Assembly (NCBI GenBank): GCA_001556025.1
Contig: LSIB01000176.1
Coordinates: 1 to 64,000 of the forward strand
Length of the DNA stretch: 64,000 nt
Direction of reading: 5' to 3'
Origin: Rhizobiales bacterium CCH3-A5
GTDB taxonomy: Bacteria > Pseudomonadota > Alphaproteobacteria > Rhizobiales > Beijerinckiaceae
The position numbers were made by a program, and so were the translations under genes. Shown in pieces: positions 44,431-53,124 of the stretch. Positions within the stretch are counted from its first letter, which is position 1; each line of letters opens with the position of its first letter. The notes beneath the pieces were generated by a model. The model had not been told where the DNA came from. It made no database searches and saw only the letters and a list, made by a program, of their open reading frames with translations.

Positions 44431-45138
44431 ATGCTCCAGATCAGCGCACTGCACAGCCATTACGGCCTGAGCCACGTCATCCAGGGCATCGACATCGAGG
44501 CTGCGCCCGGCGAGGTCATCGGCATCTTCGGCCGCAACGGCGTCGGCAAGACGACGCTGCTGAAGACGATCGCGGGCTGGGTCAAGCCGAGCCAGGGCGC
44601 GATTCGGCTCGGCGGTGCGGCGCTCGATGGCCTGACGCCCGACCGCATCTGCCATGCCGGGGTCGGCTTCGTGCCAGAAGACCGGCGCATCTTTCCTGGG
44701 CTCACCGTCGAGGAGAACCTCTCGCTCGGGCTGTTGCAGGTGAAGGGCCGCTCCTCCCGCGACGAGAAGCGTGCGGTCGAGGGGATCTATGACCGCTTTC
44801 ACAGGCTGGGCGAACGCCGGCACCAGCTCGGCACCACCCTGTCTGGCGGCGAGCAGCAGATGCTCGCCATGGCCCGCGTCATGGTCGGCAAGCCACGCCT
44901 GGTCCTGATCGACGAGCCTAGCGAAGGCCTCGCGCCGATGATCGTCGCGGAAATCTTCGCGATCGTGCGGGAGCTGCGCGAGCAGGGCGCGATTATTCTG
45001 CTCGTCGAACAGAACATCCATGAGGCGCTCTCGGTCGCCGATCGGTTTCACGTCGTCGAGCGCGGCCAGATCGTCTTCAGCGGCGAAGCCGAGAACGCGG
45101 GCGATCGGGAACGCCTGCTGAAGCTGATCGCCGTCTGA
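44431..45138 (+). CDS. livF: Branched-chain-type ABC ATPase LivF
   Basis: The 235-residue ATPase has Walker A GRNGVGKTT near 35, signature LSGGEQQMLAMARVM and Walker B LVLIDEPSEGLAP. It is separated by one base from livG. With LivG it forms the ATPase pair of the importer. Five bases separate it from the hydrolase gene, which therefore belongs to the same operon. Confidence 0.93.
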   Translation: MLQISALHSHYGLSHVIQGIDIEAAPGEVIGIFGRNGVGKTTLLKTIAGWVKPSQGAIRLGGAALDGLTPDRICHAGVGFVPEDRRIFPGLTVEENLSLGLLQVKGRSSRDEKRAVEGIYDRFHRLGERRHQLGTTLSGGEQQMLAMARVMVGKPRLVLIDEPSEGLAPMIVAEIFAIVRELREQGAIILLVEQNIHEALSVADRFHVVERGQIVFSGEAENAGDRERLLKLIAV

Positions 45139-45143
45139 ACCCG

Positions 45144-45944
45144 ATGCCGCGGCGCTTCATTCTGGGTGGCTGGCTCCACTATCGGGTGTTCGGCCAAGTT
45201 GGGACCGGAGCGCCGCCGATCATTCTGCTGCATCACGGCTTCGGTCATGCCGATGGCTGGGAGCGCTTTCCGCAGGCGCTGCGGCAGGCGACGGGACGCA
45301 CCGTGCTGGCCTATTCTCGCGCTGGCTGCGGCCGCTCGGAGCCCGGTCAGGCGGCGAGGGGCGTCGATTATCTGGAGCGCGAGGCCTACGATACGCTGCC
45401 GGCGCTGATGGCTTCGCTGGGGCTCGAACGGGCCTGCCTCTACGGACACAGCGACGGGGCGACGATTGCCCTGATCGCAGCCGCGCGCCGGCCCGATCTG
45501 GTCGAGGCCGTCATTGCCGAAGCGCCGCATGTCTTCGCCGAGCCCAGGACCCTGGAGGGCGTGCGCGCCGCCACGCAGCGCTTCGAGACCGACCCCGCCT
45601 TTCGCCGCAAGCTCGCCCGCGGCCATAACGATCCGTGTGGAGCGTTCCGGTCATGGAGCGACGTCTGGCTCTCGCCCGCCTTCGCGCACTGGTCGATCGC
45701 GTCGCTGTTGCCGGCGATCCGCGCGTCACTCCTGCTGCTGCAGGGCGATTCCGATCCGTTCGGCAGCGCTCGTCACGTCAAGCTGGCGCATGATGCCGCG
45801 GCAGGCTCCGTAACGACGCGTCTTCTGCCTGGCTGCGGGCATGCGCCTCACCGGGCGGAGCCCCGCATTCCAGGCTGGGTCTCAACCTTGCTGCGACGGC
45901 GGCCAGGCCGGACGGGCAAACTCTGGTCCGATGCAGCGTTCTGA
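45144..45944 (+). CDS. Alpha/beta hydrolase at the end of the catabolic operon
   Basis: The 266-residue hydrolase has oxyanion region LLHHGFGHADGW, nucleophile elbow LYGHSDGATIAL (Ser near 102), an acid candidate in LLQGDSDPFG and catalytic His in LPGCGHAPHRAEP. It resembles ring-opening-product or ester hydrolases of aromatic catabolism. The C-terminal tail after LLRRRPG is short and variable. Five bases follow livF. Whether it cleaves the transported substrate (an ester or lactone) or a CoA intermediate is open. Confidence 0.85.
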   Translation: MPRRFILGGWLHYRVFGQVGTGAPPIILLHHGFGHADGWERFPQALRQATGRTVLAYSRAGCGRSEPGQAARGVDYLEREAYDTLPALMASLGLERACLYGHSDGATIALIAAARRPDLVEAVIAEAPHVFAEPRTLEGVRAATQRFETDPAFRRKLARGHNDPCGAFRSWSDVWLSPAFAHWSIASLLPAIRASLLLLQGDSDPFGSARHVKLAHDAAAGSVTTRLLPGCGHAPHRAEPRIPGWVSTLLRRRPGRTGKLWSDAAF

Positions 45945-46059
45945 GCAGGTCGTACCCGGCCGAGACAGCAGCTGAACATCATCAAGGGGCTCGGCTGGAA
46001 CGCGGGAGGACTGATCTGGCTCAAGGCACGCGTCGGAACCTGGTTGCTTCTTGGGAATG

Positions 46060-46212
46060 TTTGACCTGGCCTGCTGCCGGTTTCGTGGACACCGAGATTG
46101 GGTGTTTCATGAAGCCGGAGCTGGCGTATGCAACGGCAGAGGTTTGGGCGTGAATTCAAGATCGAGGCGGTTCGGCTGATCAAGGACCGTGGGGTCAGCG
46201 TGGCGCAGGCAC
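46060..46212 (+). mobile_element. IS3-family element remnant, 5' end with start of orfA
   Basis: The ATG at 46,128 opens QRQRFGREFKIEAVRL and then IKDRGVSVAQA, the opening helix-turn-helix of IS3-family OrfA proteins, before homology stops at about 46,211. Upstream, TGACCTGGCCTGCTGCCGG and GTGGACACC resemble the left terminal repeat of the IS51-type subgroup. OrfB and the right end are missing, so it is a dead stub. On the minus strand at 46,213-46,300 a short frame (MSEFKLIPGRFALALVAY) may be the N-terminus of a gene cut by the element. The rest of 45,945-46,398 shows nothing. Confidence 0.7.
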
Positions 46213-46398
46213 CCCCTTGGGCCTCACTCTCGGCCAGAGTAAGCAGGTAGGCGACTAGCGCCAGCGCGAACCGGCCTGGAATGAGCTTGAACTCCGACAT
46301 ATCCCGTTTGCGCTATGCCGGGAACGCGAAGCAGCGTTCTTGCGGCGCTTCGCAGGCGGCATCGCGACCGTCAGCCTCCGCCACGCCCCTGCATTCGT

Positions 46399-47031
46399 TC
46401 AAGAGGTTTCACGCGCGCAACTCCAGGCCCTGACGAACGCCTCCACGTGCTCGGCCAGGAAGGCGTCGAGCTCCATGGGCCGCCGCTCCGCTCCGCCGAG
46501 TTCTCCCTGGTGCAGGAAGGCGAGGAGCACCGGTGCGATCAAAGCGATCGCCGGCCCGCGCGGATCGACTTTCCGCATTTCGCCCGCAGCCATGTGAGCG
46601 GCGAGCCGCGCCTCCGCCGCGACGATCGTCGGCTCGAGGGCATTGTCGAGGAAGGCCGGCCCAAGGCCCGGATGACGCAGACCCTCGATCAGGCCGGTGG
46701 CGAACATCGCCCCCAGCCCGCCATAGCGGAAGCCGTCGGCCATGTGGCGCAGCGCGTCGGCGATCGACTGCGCGAAGGGGCCGCTCGGCTGCGCCATCGT
46801 CGCCAGCGGCTCCGCCCCGCGTTGAAAATCATCCTCCATGATCGCCCGCACGACATCCTCGCGCCGTCCGAAGTAATGCGTCAGCGTCGAAAGGCTGACC
46901 TCAGCGGCGGCAGCCAGTTCACGCCATGACGCAAGCCCCGCCTCCCGATCGCCGAGACGAGCGCGCAAACGCTCGATCAGCGCCGCGCGACGCTCCGCAT
47001 GGGCCAGGTTCCGCGTCCCGCGCTTTCTCAT
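46399..47031 (-). CDS. TetR-family regulator
   Basis: The 210-residue protein has an N-terminal HTH region with ASWRELAAAAEVSLSTLTHYFGRREDVVRAIM and a C-terminal ligand domain with HMADGFRYGGLGAMFATGL. The basic N-terminus is RKRGTRNLAHAERRAAL. It is divergent from the TspO-like membrane gene. A 16-base near-palindrome abuts its start codon, so autoregulation and control of the neighbour are likely. Confidence 0.88.
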   Translation of the reverse strand: MRKRGTRNLAHAERRAALIERLRARLGDREAGLASWRELAAAAEVSLSTLTHYFGRREDVVRAIMEDDFQRGAEPLATMAQPSGPFAQSIADALRHMADGFRYGGLGAMFATGLIEGLRHPGLGPAFLDNALEPTIVAAEARLAAHMAAGEMRKVDPRGPAIALIAPVLLAFLHQGELGGAERRPMELDAFLAEHVEAFVRAWSCARETS

Positions 47032-47033
47032 TG

Positions 47034-47049
47034 TGGATCAATTGAACCA
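47034..47049. promoter_or_regulatory. TetR-type operator between divergent genes
   Basis: TGGATCAATTGAACCA is an imperfect 16-base palindrome around CAATTG (one mismatched pair per side). It starts three bases before the regulator ATG. The half-site TGGATCA recurs inverted at 47,076-47,082, near the plus-strand ribosome site. Confidence 0.5.
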
Positions 47050-47097
47050 ATCGAAAGGAAATGCATTATAGCATATGATCCAATCCAAGGAGGCATC

Positions 47098-47838
47098 ATG
47101 CTCGATCCCTATCTCTCGCTCGATGGCGCGCGCGCCATCCTCGTTCTGCTGCTGGCGATCGCTCAGCCGCTCATGGGTTATTGGCCGCAATTGCGGCGAT
47201 GGCCGCACACGACGCCGTCGCGATCGGCGCGGCTGCGAACCCCCGTGGTCCCGATCGAATGGGCTTTCGCCATCTGGGGCGTCATCTTCACGGGTTGCCT
47301 CGGCTTTGCAATCTGGCAGCTCATGCCGGCCAATCTCGGCGATCCGCTTCTGCGTGAGGTCGGCTGGCTGGCGATCGCCGTGTTCGCGCTGACCGTCGCC
47401 TGGGAGTATTATGTTCCCAAGCACCATTTCGGCTGGCCCAGCGTCGGGCTGATCGTCGCGACGCTGGCTTTCCTGCTCCTGATCATGGTCCGACTCGAAG
47501 CCGCCGAACCGTATGATGCGAAGACATTTTGGCTAGCCGCCGCGCCGTTCCAGCTCTTCGCGGGCTGGATCTCGGCGGCGGTGTTCGTGAACGTGTCGTC
47601 CACGCTCAAACGCGGTGGCAGCGAGCAGGGAACGGCCGGCAGCATCGCGTTCATTGCGGCAGCGACAGCCCTCGGCGCGACCGTGGCCTTCGCCAGCGGA
47701 GCGGTCATCTACAGTGCGGCGATCGGATGGGCGCTGTTCGGCATCGTCGTCGCAAACATCGTCCGCGAGCCGAACCAGGCCGTCGCGCTCTGCGCGGGAG
47801 CGGCGATCCCGCTCGTGATCGCGGTCGCGCTGGTCTGA
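47098..47838 (+). CDS. TspO/MBR-related membrane protein
   Basis: The 246-residue membrane protein has about seven hydrophobic helices. The block VPIEWAFAIWGVIFTGCLGFAIWQ resembles the P-x-W-x-F-x-x-W-x-x-I-Y region of tryptophan-rich sensory (TspO/MBR) proteins. Later come WEYYVPKHHFGW and APFQLFAGWISAAVFVN. It is longer than bacterial TspO (about 160), like a less studied enlarged branch. AAGGAGG precedes the ATG at 47,098. Ligand or transport role is unknown; the divergent TetR gene probably controls it. Confidence 0.65.
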   Translation: MLDPYLSLDGARAILVLLLAIAQPLMGYWPQLRRWPHTTPSRSARLRTPVVPIEWAFAIWGVIFTGCLGFAIWQLMPANLGDPLLREVGWLAIAVFALTVAWEYYVPKHHFGWPSVGLIVATLAFLLLIMVRLEAAEPYDAKTFWLAAAPFQLFAGWISAAVFVNVSSTLKRGGSEQGTAGSIAFIAAATALGATVAFASGAVIYSAAIGWALFGIVVANIVREPNQAVALCAGAAIPLVIAVALV

Positions 47839-48007
47839 CGGGTCAAGTCCGACTTGATGATCGGCCGGGCGATCAGTCGTCTTGCCCGGCCGGGTCGCGG
47901 CGGGTGAGGCGGTGCGGATACATCAACTCGTGAGAATCGCTCCGCGAGGCGCCTGCTGGCGGAGCCTTCACGGTCGTATCCCGTAACGAGGTGGAGCAGG
48001 CGCGAGG

Positions 48008-48037
48008 GCAGTTTCAAGTCCTCTCCTGAACACCACT
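48008..48037 (+). other. Second tRNA 3'-end-like sequence
   Basis: T-loop-like TTCAAGT (48,013-48,019), CCTCT, acceptor-like CCTGAAC (48,025-48,031), A and CCA (48,033-48,035). It matches 23 of 26 bases with the site at 8,467-8,492, in the same direction. The T-stem is poorly paired and no 5' half is upstream. The rest of 47,839-48,097 contains no supported gene. Confidence 0.35.
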
Positions 48038-48097
48038 TTTCTTGAGGGGCTACCGACCTCAAGAACTTCATCCTTTTCAGAGCGTTGCGCGTATGCG

Positions 48098-48113
48098 ACC
48101 ATTTAACAATGGT
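48098..48113. promoter_or_regulatory. Operator-like palindrome upstream of the isomerase gene
   Basis: ACCATT-TAAC-AATGGT is a perfect inverted repeat; flanking TGCG/TGCAAC extends partial symmetry. It lies 127 bases before the isomerase start. The flanking TGCAACA recurs in the palindrome at 50,516, so both may bind one regulator of the polyol locus. Confidence 0.4.
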
Positions 48114-48239
48114 ATGCAACAATGCTCTACAGGCTCGTGATATCCGAGAACCTCACAAGCATGTTGTTGACCGCGCGGAACACCGCGTTCGCCCGGCGTC
48201 GCCACGTTCGGATAGTTTCAGCGGCGGAGGGACAAGCTG

Positions 48240-49307
48240 ATGCCGGCCACGATGAAGGGACCCGCCATCTTCCTGGCGCAGTTCGCGGGCGACGCCGCAC
48301 CGTTCAACTCCTGGCCGGCGATCACGAAATGGGCCGGCGATCTCGGCTATCGCGGCGTGCAGGTCCCAAGCTGGGATGCAAGGCTGTTCGATCTCGCGAA
48401 GGCGGCCGACAGCAAGACCTATTGCGACGAGCTGAAGGGTGTCGCGGCCGAGAACGGCGTCGCCATCACCGAACTCTCGACCCATCTGCAGGGCCAGCTC
48501 GTGGCGGTGAACCCGGCCTATGATCTGGCCTTCGACGCCTTCGCGCCCGCTTCGGTTCATGGCGATCCGAAGGCGCGGCAGGACTGGGCGGTCGCGCAGA
48601 TGCTGCTGGCGGCGAAAGCCTCGCGCAATCTCGGGCTGTCCGCGCATGTCTCGTTCACGGGTGCGCTCGCCTGGCCCTTCGTCTACCCCTGGCCGCAGCG
48701 CCCGGCCGGCCTGATCGAGACCGCGTTCGCCGAACTCGCAACGCGCTGGCGGCCGATCCTCGATGCCTTCGACGAGTCCGGTTGCGATGTCTGCTACGAG
48801 ATTCATCCCGGCGAAGACGTCTTCGACGGCGCGAGCTTCGAGATGTTCCTCGACGCGCTCGAGGGGCATCCGCGCTGCTGCATCAACTATGATCCGTCGC
48901 ATTTTCTGCTTATGCAGCTCGACTATCTCGCCTTCATCGACATCTACCACAGCCGCATCAAGGCGTTTCACGTCAAGGACGCCGAGTTCAATCCCGATGG
49001 ACGCCAAGGCGTCTATTCCGGCTATCAGCCCTGGCTGAGCCGGGCCGGGCGCTTCCGTTCGCTCGGCGACGGCCAGGTCGATTTTTCAGGGGTCTTCTCG
49101 AAGCTTGCCGGCCACGGCTATGATTCCTGGGCGGTGCTGGAATGGGAATGCTGCCTGAAGCACCCGGAGGATGGCGCGCGCGAGGGGGCCCCCTTCATCG
49201 AAGGCCACATCATCCGCGTCACGGAGAAGGCGTTCGATGATTTCGCCGGCGGCTCGGTCGACCAGGCGCGGATCGACCGGCTGCTGGGGCTGACGCGAGG
49301 AGGCTGA
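48240..49307 (+). CDS. Sugar phosphate isomerase/epimerase (xylose isomerase-like TIM barrel)
   Basis: The 355-residue AP_endonuc_2-type TIM barrel has metal ligands in CYEIHPGEDVFDG (Glu), INYDPSHFLL (Asp, His), KAFHVKDAEF (His, Asp) and AVLEWECC (Glu), all conserved. GGAGGGACAAGCTG precedes the ATG at 48,240. Such proteins isomerise or epimerise keto sugars, or dehydrate inosose. The dehydrogenase gene follows after three bases, a frequent pairing in polyol catabolism. Substrate is unknown. Confidence 0.85.
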   Translation: MPATMKGPAIFLAQFAGDAAPFNSWPAITKWAGDLGYRGVQVPSWDARLFDLAKAADSKTYCDELKGVAAENGVAITELSTHLQGQLVAVNPAYDLAFDAFAPASVHGDPKARQDWAVAQMLLAAKASRNLGLSAHVSFTGALAWPFVYPWPQRPAGLIETAFAELATRWRPILDAFDESGCDVCYEIHPGEDVFDGASFEMFLDALEGHPRCCINYDPSHFLLMQLDYLAFIDIYHSRIKAFHVKDAEFNPDGRQGVYSGYQPWLSRAGRFRSLGDGQVDFSGVFSKLAGHGYDSWAVLEWECCLKHPEDGAREGAPFIEGHIIRVTEKAFDDFAGGSVDQARIDRLLGLTRGG

Positions 49308-49310
49308 GCG

Positions 49311-50486
49311 ATGGTCGAGGGTCGCAGGGACGGCGTCGGCGCGGGCCGCATCCGGCTCGGCATGGTCGGCGGCGGCGAAGGCGCTTTCATCGGCGCGGTC
49401 CACCGGATCGCGGCGCGGCTCGACGATCATTACACTCTGGTCGCTGGAGCGCTCGCTGCGACGCCGGAGAAGGCTCAGCGCTCCGGCGCGGCGCTGGGGC
49501 TCGATCCGGCCCGCATCTATGACGACTACAAGGCGATGGCGCGACGCGAGGCGCGGCTGAAGGACGGCATCGAGGCCGTCGCGATCGTGACGCCCAACCA
49601 CCTGCATGCAGCCGTCGCGGAACCCTTTCTAAAGGCCGGCATCCATGTGATCTGCGACAAGCCGCTGACGACGACGCTGAAGGACGCGCTGAGGCTGGAG
49701 CGCCTGGTGCGCGACACCGGGCTGATCTTCGCCGTGACGCACAACTACACCGGCTACCCGATGGTGCGGCACGCCCGCGCGATGGTCGCCGCCGGCGAGA
49801 TCGGCAAGGTCCGGATCGTCCAGGTCGAGTACGCGCAGGACTGGCTGACCTCACGTCTGGAGGAGACCGGCCAGAAGCAGGCCGACTGGCGTACCGACCC
49901 GGCCCGCGCCGGCGCGGGCGGCTGCATCGGCGATATCGGGACCCATGCCTACAACCTCGCCGACTACATTACCGGCCTGAGCGTGACCGCGCTCTGCGCC
50001 GAGCTGACGCGCTTCGTGCCCGGCCGAGCGCTCGACGACAATGTCGCGATCATGCTGCGCTATGAGAACGGCGCGCGTGGCCAACTCTGGGCGAGCCAGG
50101 TCGCGCCGGGCAACGAGAACGCCCTGCGCATCCGGATCTATGGCGAGAAGGGCGGCCTCGACTGGTGCCAGGAGCAGCCCAACCAACTCCGCTGGTCGCC
50201 GTTCGGCGAGGCGACGCGGATGATCTCGCGAGCGACCGGCGCCGCCAACGCCGCCGCGGCGCGGGTGACGCGCATCCCGGCCGGCCATCCCGAGGGCTAT
50301 CTCGAAGGTTTTGCGACGGTTTACTCCGAGATCGCGGAAGCGATCCGCGCCGCCCGCAGCGGGGCAAAGCAGCCGGCGGAATGCCATTTCCCGACCGTGT
50401 CCGACGGGGTCAAGGGCGTCGCCTTCATCGAGGCGGCGGTGAAATCATCGAAAGCCGGCGGGCTCTGGACGGCTCTGCCGCGATAG
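49311..50486 (+). CDS. Gfo/Idh/MocA-family oxidoreductase
   Basis: The 391-residue NAD(P)-dependent dehydrogenase has a Rossmann fold with IRLGMVGGGEGAFIGAVH near 15. The catalytic-type motif ICDKPLTTTL (the EKP-equivalent is DKP) lies near 118, and the domain has GGCIGDIGTHAYNLADYITG near 200 (Asp and His of the active site). It oxidises a sugar or polyol, probably the partner of the isomerase upstream. It ends the two-gene unit; 257 bases separate it from the ABC operon. Confidence 0.9.
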   Translation: MVEGRRDGVGAGRIRLGMVGGGEGAFIGAVHRIAARLDDHYTLVAGALAATPEKAQRSGAALGLDPARIYDDYKAMARREARLKDGIEAVAIVTPNHLHAAVAEPFLKAGIHVICDKPLTTTLKDALRLERLVRDTGLIFAVTHNYTGYPMVRHARAMVAAGEIGKVRIVQVEYAQDWLTSRLEETGQKQADWRTDPARAGAGGCIGDIGTHAYNLADYITGLSVTALCAELTRFVPGRALDDNVAIMLRYENGARGQLWASQVAPGNENALRIRIYGEKGGLDWCQEQPNQLRWSPFGEATRMISRATGAANAAAARVTRIPAGHPEGYLEGFATVYSEIAEAIRAARSGAKQPAECHFPTVSDGVKGVAFIEAAVKSSKAGGLWTALPR

Positions 50487-50515
50487 ACGCTAAACTTTGT
50501 GCGACGCGATATAAA

Positions 50516-50532
50516 CTGTTGCATTGCAACAG
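50516..50532. promoter_or_regulatory. 17-base palindrome upstream of the polyol ABC operon
   Basis: CTGTTGCA-T-TGCAACAG is a perfect odd-length palindrome of the size bound by LacI-, GntR- or ROK-family sugar regulators. It lies 22 bases above a TTGACA-type -35. No such regulator gene is in the window. Confidence 0.5.
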
Positions 50533-50553
50533 ATAGCGGCCGCGCGCCGGCGC

Positions 50554-50582
50554 TTGACATGTTAAGTCATAGCCTGTTCACT
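50554..50582 (+). promoter_or_regulatory. Candidate sigma-70-type promoter
   Basis: TTGACA (50,554-50,559) and TTCACT (50,577-50,582) are 17 bases apart; the -35 is consensus, the -10 weak. TGAC-N7-GTCA overlaps the spacer as a second small dyad. It is 160 bases before the binding-protein gene. Confidence 0.4.
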
Positions 50583-50743
50583 AAACAAATCGCTGAACTT
50601 GAGCGTTCGTTTCAAGACAGCGCGAGGAGACGCCGGCGTTTGCCTTGATCACTGGCTTGACCGTGGCGAGAACCGCGGTCGCGCAGGTTCATCCGTCACC
50701 CCAATGACGGCTGGTGGCGGCATTCCGAGGGAGGGACGAGACC

Positions 50744-52072
50744 ATGAAAGCAATCAGGACCTGGATGCTGGCCGCGACCGTCGCCGGCGGCGCGATGCTG
50801 GGAGCGACGTCGGCTCAGGCGCAGGGCAAGTCGCTGACCCTGTGCTGGGCGGCCTGGGACCCGGCCAACGCGCTGGTCGAATTGTCGAAGGATTTCACCG
50901 CCAAGACCAATATCGCGATGAAGTTCGAGTTCGTGCCATGGCCGAACTTCGCCGACCGCATGCTCAACGAGCTCAACTCAAAGGGCAAACTCTGCGACCT
51001 GATCATCGGCGACTCGCAATGGATCGGCGGCTCGGCCGAGAACAAGCACTACGTCAAGCTGAACGATTTCTTCGCCAAGGAAGGCATCAAGATCGATGAT
51101 TTCATGCCGGCGACCGTCGCCGGCTACGCCGAATGGCCCAAGGGCACGCCGAATTACTGGGCGCTTCCGGCGATGGGCGACGCGCTCGGCTGGACGTATC
51201 GCAAGGACTGGTTCGCGCGGCCCGCGCTGCAGGCCGAGTTCAAGGCCAAGCACGGCCGCGACCTCGCCGCGCCCAAGACCCAGACCGAGCTGAAGCAGAT
51301 CGCCGAGTTCTTCCAGGGCCGCGACATCGACGGCAAGAAGGTCTATGGCGCGGCGATCTTCACCGAGCGCGGCTCGGAAGGCATCACCATGGGCGCAGCC
51401 AACGCGCTCTATCCCTTCGGCTTCAAATATCAGGATCCGAAGAAGCCCTACAGCATGGCCGGCTTCGTCAACTCCGACGATGCGGTCAAGGGCCTCGAAT
51501 TCTACAAGTCGCTCTACAAGTGCTGCACCCCGCCGGGCTATTCCAACGCCTATATGCAGGAGGGCCTCGACGCCTTCAAATCGGGTCAGGCGGCGCTGCA
51601 GATGAACTGGTTCGCCTTCTTCCCTGGCCTCCACAAAGACCCGAATGTCGGCGGCGACAGGATCGGCTTCTTCGTCAACCCGGCGGAAAAGGAGAAGGGT
51701 TCGCAGCTCGGCGGCCAGGGACTTTCGGTGGTGTCCTATTCGGCCAATCAGGCCGAGGCGCTCGCCTATATCAAATGGTTCGCATCGCTCGACGTGCAGA
51801 AGAAGTGGTGGGAACTCGGCGGCTACACCTGCCACAAGGGCGTGCTGAACGATCCCGGCTTCGCCAAGTCCGCGCCCTTCGCCGCCGACTTCCTCGTCGC
51901 CATGGGTCAGGTTGTCGATTTCTGGGCCGAGCCCTCCTATGCCCAGTTGATGCAGGCCAACCAGGCGCGCATCCACGACTTTGTCGTCGCCGACAAGGGC
52001 ACCGCCAAGCAGGCGCTCGACCTGCTGATCCAGGACTGGACCAAGGTCTTCAAGGAAGACGGCAAGCTCTAA
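50744..52072 (+). CDS. Family 1 ABC substrate-binding protein (polyol/sugar)
   Basis: The 442-residue protein has a signal peptide (TWMLAATVAGGAMLGATSAQA, cut near residue 26). It is a MalE/UgpB-type two-lobe protein: LTLCWAAWDPANALVELSKDF, DLIIGDSQWIGG, NYWALPAMGDALGWTYRKDWF. GAGGGAGGGACGAG precedes the ATG at 50,744. Aromatic residues near the domain interface suit a polyol or short sugar. Next in order are two permeases, a small membrane protein and two ATPases, as in glycerol-type importers of rhizobia. Confidence 0.92.
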   Translation: MKAIRTWMLAATVAGGAMLGATSAQAQGKSLTLCWAAWDPANALVELSKDFTAKTNIAMKFEFVPWPNFADRMLNELNSKGKLCDLIIGDSQWIGGSAENKHYVKLNDFFAKEGIKIDDFMPATVAGYAEWPKGTPNYWALPAMGDALGWTYRKDWFARPALQAEFKAKHGRDLAAPKTQTELKQIAEFFQGRDIDGKKVYGAAIFTERGSEGITMGAANALYPFGFKYQDPKKPYSMAGFVNSDDAVKGLEFYKSLYKCCTPPGYSNAYMQEGLDAFKSGQAALQMNWFAFFPGLHKDPNVGGDRIGFFVNPAEKEKGSQLGGQGLSVVSYSANQAEALAYIKWFASLDVQKKWWELGGYTCHKGVLNDPGFAKSAPFAADFLVAMGQVVDFWAEPSYAQLMQANQARIHDFVVADKGTAKQALDLLIQDWTKVFKEDGKL

Positions 52073-52102
52073 CGCGCTAGCCTCATCTGGTCCCTAACCG
52101 CG

Positions 52103-52127
52103 GGCTGCGCCCTCATCGGGCGCAGCC
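52103..52127 (+). repeat. Intercistronic hairpin after the binding-protein gene
   Basis: GGCTGCGCCC (52,103-52,112), loop TCATC and its exact complement (52,118-52,127) give a ten-base-pair stem between the binding-protein gene and the permease genes. It has no T-tract, so mRNA protection or partial attenuation is more likely than full termination. Confidence 0.65.
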
Positions 52128-52161
52128 ACCCCCCGGCTTTGCCTTTGAACGGGGCTGCGTC

Positions 52162-53124
52162 ATGAATGCCAGCGACATCACCAGCATCAGGACCGCTCAA
52201 GCGATGCACGCAGCCCATGCCCCGATCGTCCGGCGCGTGCGCGGCCTCTCGGACAGAGCCATCGCCTGGCTGTTTATCGCGCCGACGATGCTCCTGCTGC
52301 TGGCGATCAACCTGTTCCCGCTGATCTGGACGATCCAGCTCTCCTTCACGAACTACCGCGCCAACCGGCCCAATGCGCCGCTGCGCAATGTCGGCATCGA
52401 GCACTACCAGACGATCCTGTCCGACCCGGAAATCTGGCAGCGCATGCAGGCGACGGCGCATTTCGTGTTCTGGACGATCCTGTTGCAAACCGTCATCGGC
52501 TTCGCGCTGGCCTATCTGATCGACCGCAAGTTCCGCGGCCACGGTTTCTGGACGACGCTGATCCTGATCCCGATGATGCTGTCGCCGGCCGTGGTCGGTA
52601 ACTTCTGGACGTTCCTGTATCAGCCGCAGATCGGGCTGTTCAATTACGTGGTCTCGTTCTTCTCTGGCATTCCGCCCTCCTCTTTCCAGATGCTCGGCGA
52701 CGTCACCCTGAGCCCCTGGGCGATCATCATCGTCGATACCTGGATGTGGACGCCCTATGTGATGCTGATCTGCCTTGCCGGCCTGCGCTCGATTCCCGAT
52801 TACATCTACGAGGCCGCCGAGGTCGACCGCGCCTCGAACTGGCGGCAGTTCGTCTCGATCACGCTGCCCATGTGCCTGCCCTTCATCATGCTGGCGGTGC
52901 TGTTTCGCGGCATCGAAAACTTCAAAATGTTCGACATGGTCAACCTGCTGACCTCGGGCGGGCCGGGCTCGACCACCGAGCTCGCCTCGATCACGCTCAA
53001 GCGCGCCGCCTTCGAGGCCTGGCGCACCGGCTATTCCTCGGCCTTCGCCATCATCCTGTTCGTCACCGTGTTCGGGCTGGCGAACATCTATGTGAAGGCG
53101 CTGAACACGGTGAAGGCGCGATGA
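52162..53124 (+). CDS. ABC permease, MalF-type
   Basis: The 320-residue protein has six helices; the first follows RGLSDRAIAWLFIAPTMLLLLAINLFPLIW. The EAA loop YIYEAAEVDRASNWRQFVSITLP contacts the ATPases. A cytoplasmic N-terminal tail of about 30 residues precedes helix 1. It resembles GlpP-like permeases of glycerol importers. Its stop overlaps the MalG-type start (ATGA). Confidence 0.92.
   Translation: MNASDITSIRTAQAMHAAHAPIVRRVRGLSDRAIAWLFIAPTMLLLLAINLFPLIWTIQLSFTNYRANRPNAPLRNVGIEHYQTILSDPEIWQRMQATAHFVFWTILLQTVIGFALAYLIDRKFRGHGFWTTLILIPMMLSPAVVGNFWTFLYQPQIGLFNYVVSFFSGIPPSSFQMLGDVTLSPWAIIIVDTWMWTPYVMLICLAGLRSIPDYIYEAAEVDRASNWRQFVSITLPMCLPFIMLAVLFRGIENFKMFDMVNLLTSGGPGSTTELASITLKRAAFEAWRTGYSSAFAIILFVTVFGLANIYVKALNTVKAR

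Noticed and set aside
45848-46300. 150-codon minus-strand gene
   Set aside because: It runs through the IS3 remnant and the antisense of the hydrolase gene; only its first 30 codons might be a cut gene start.
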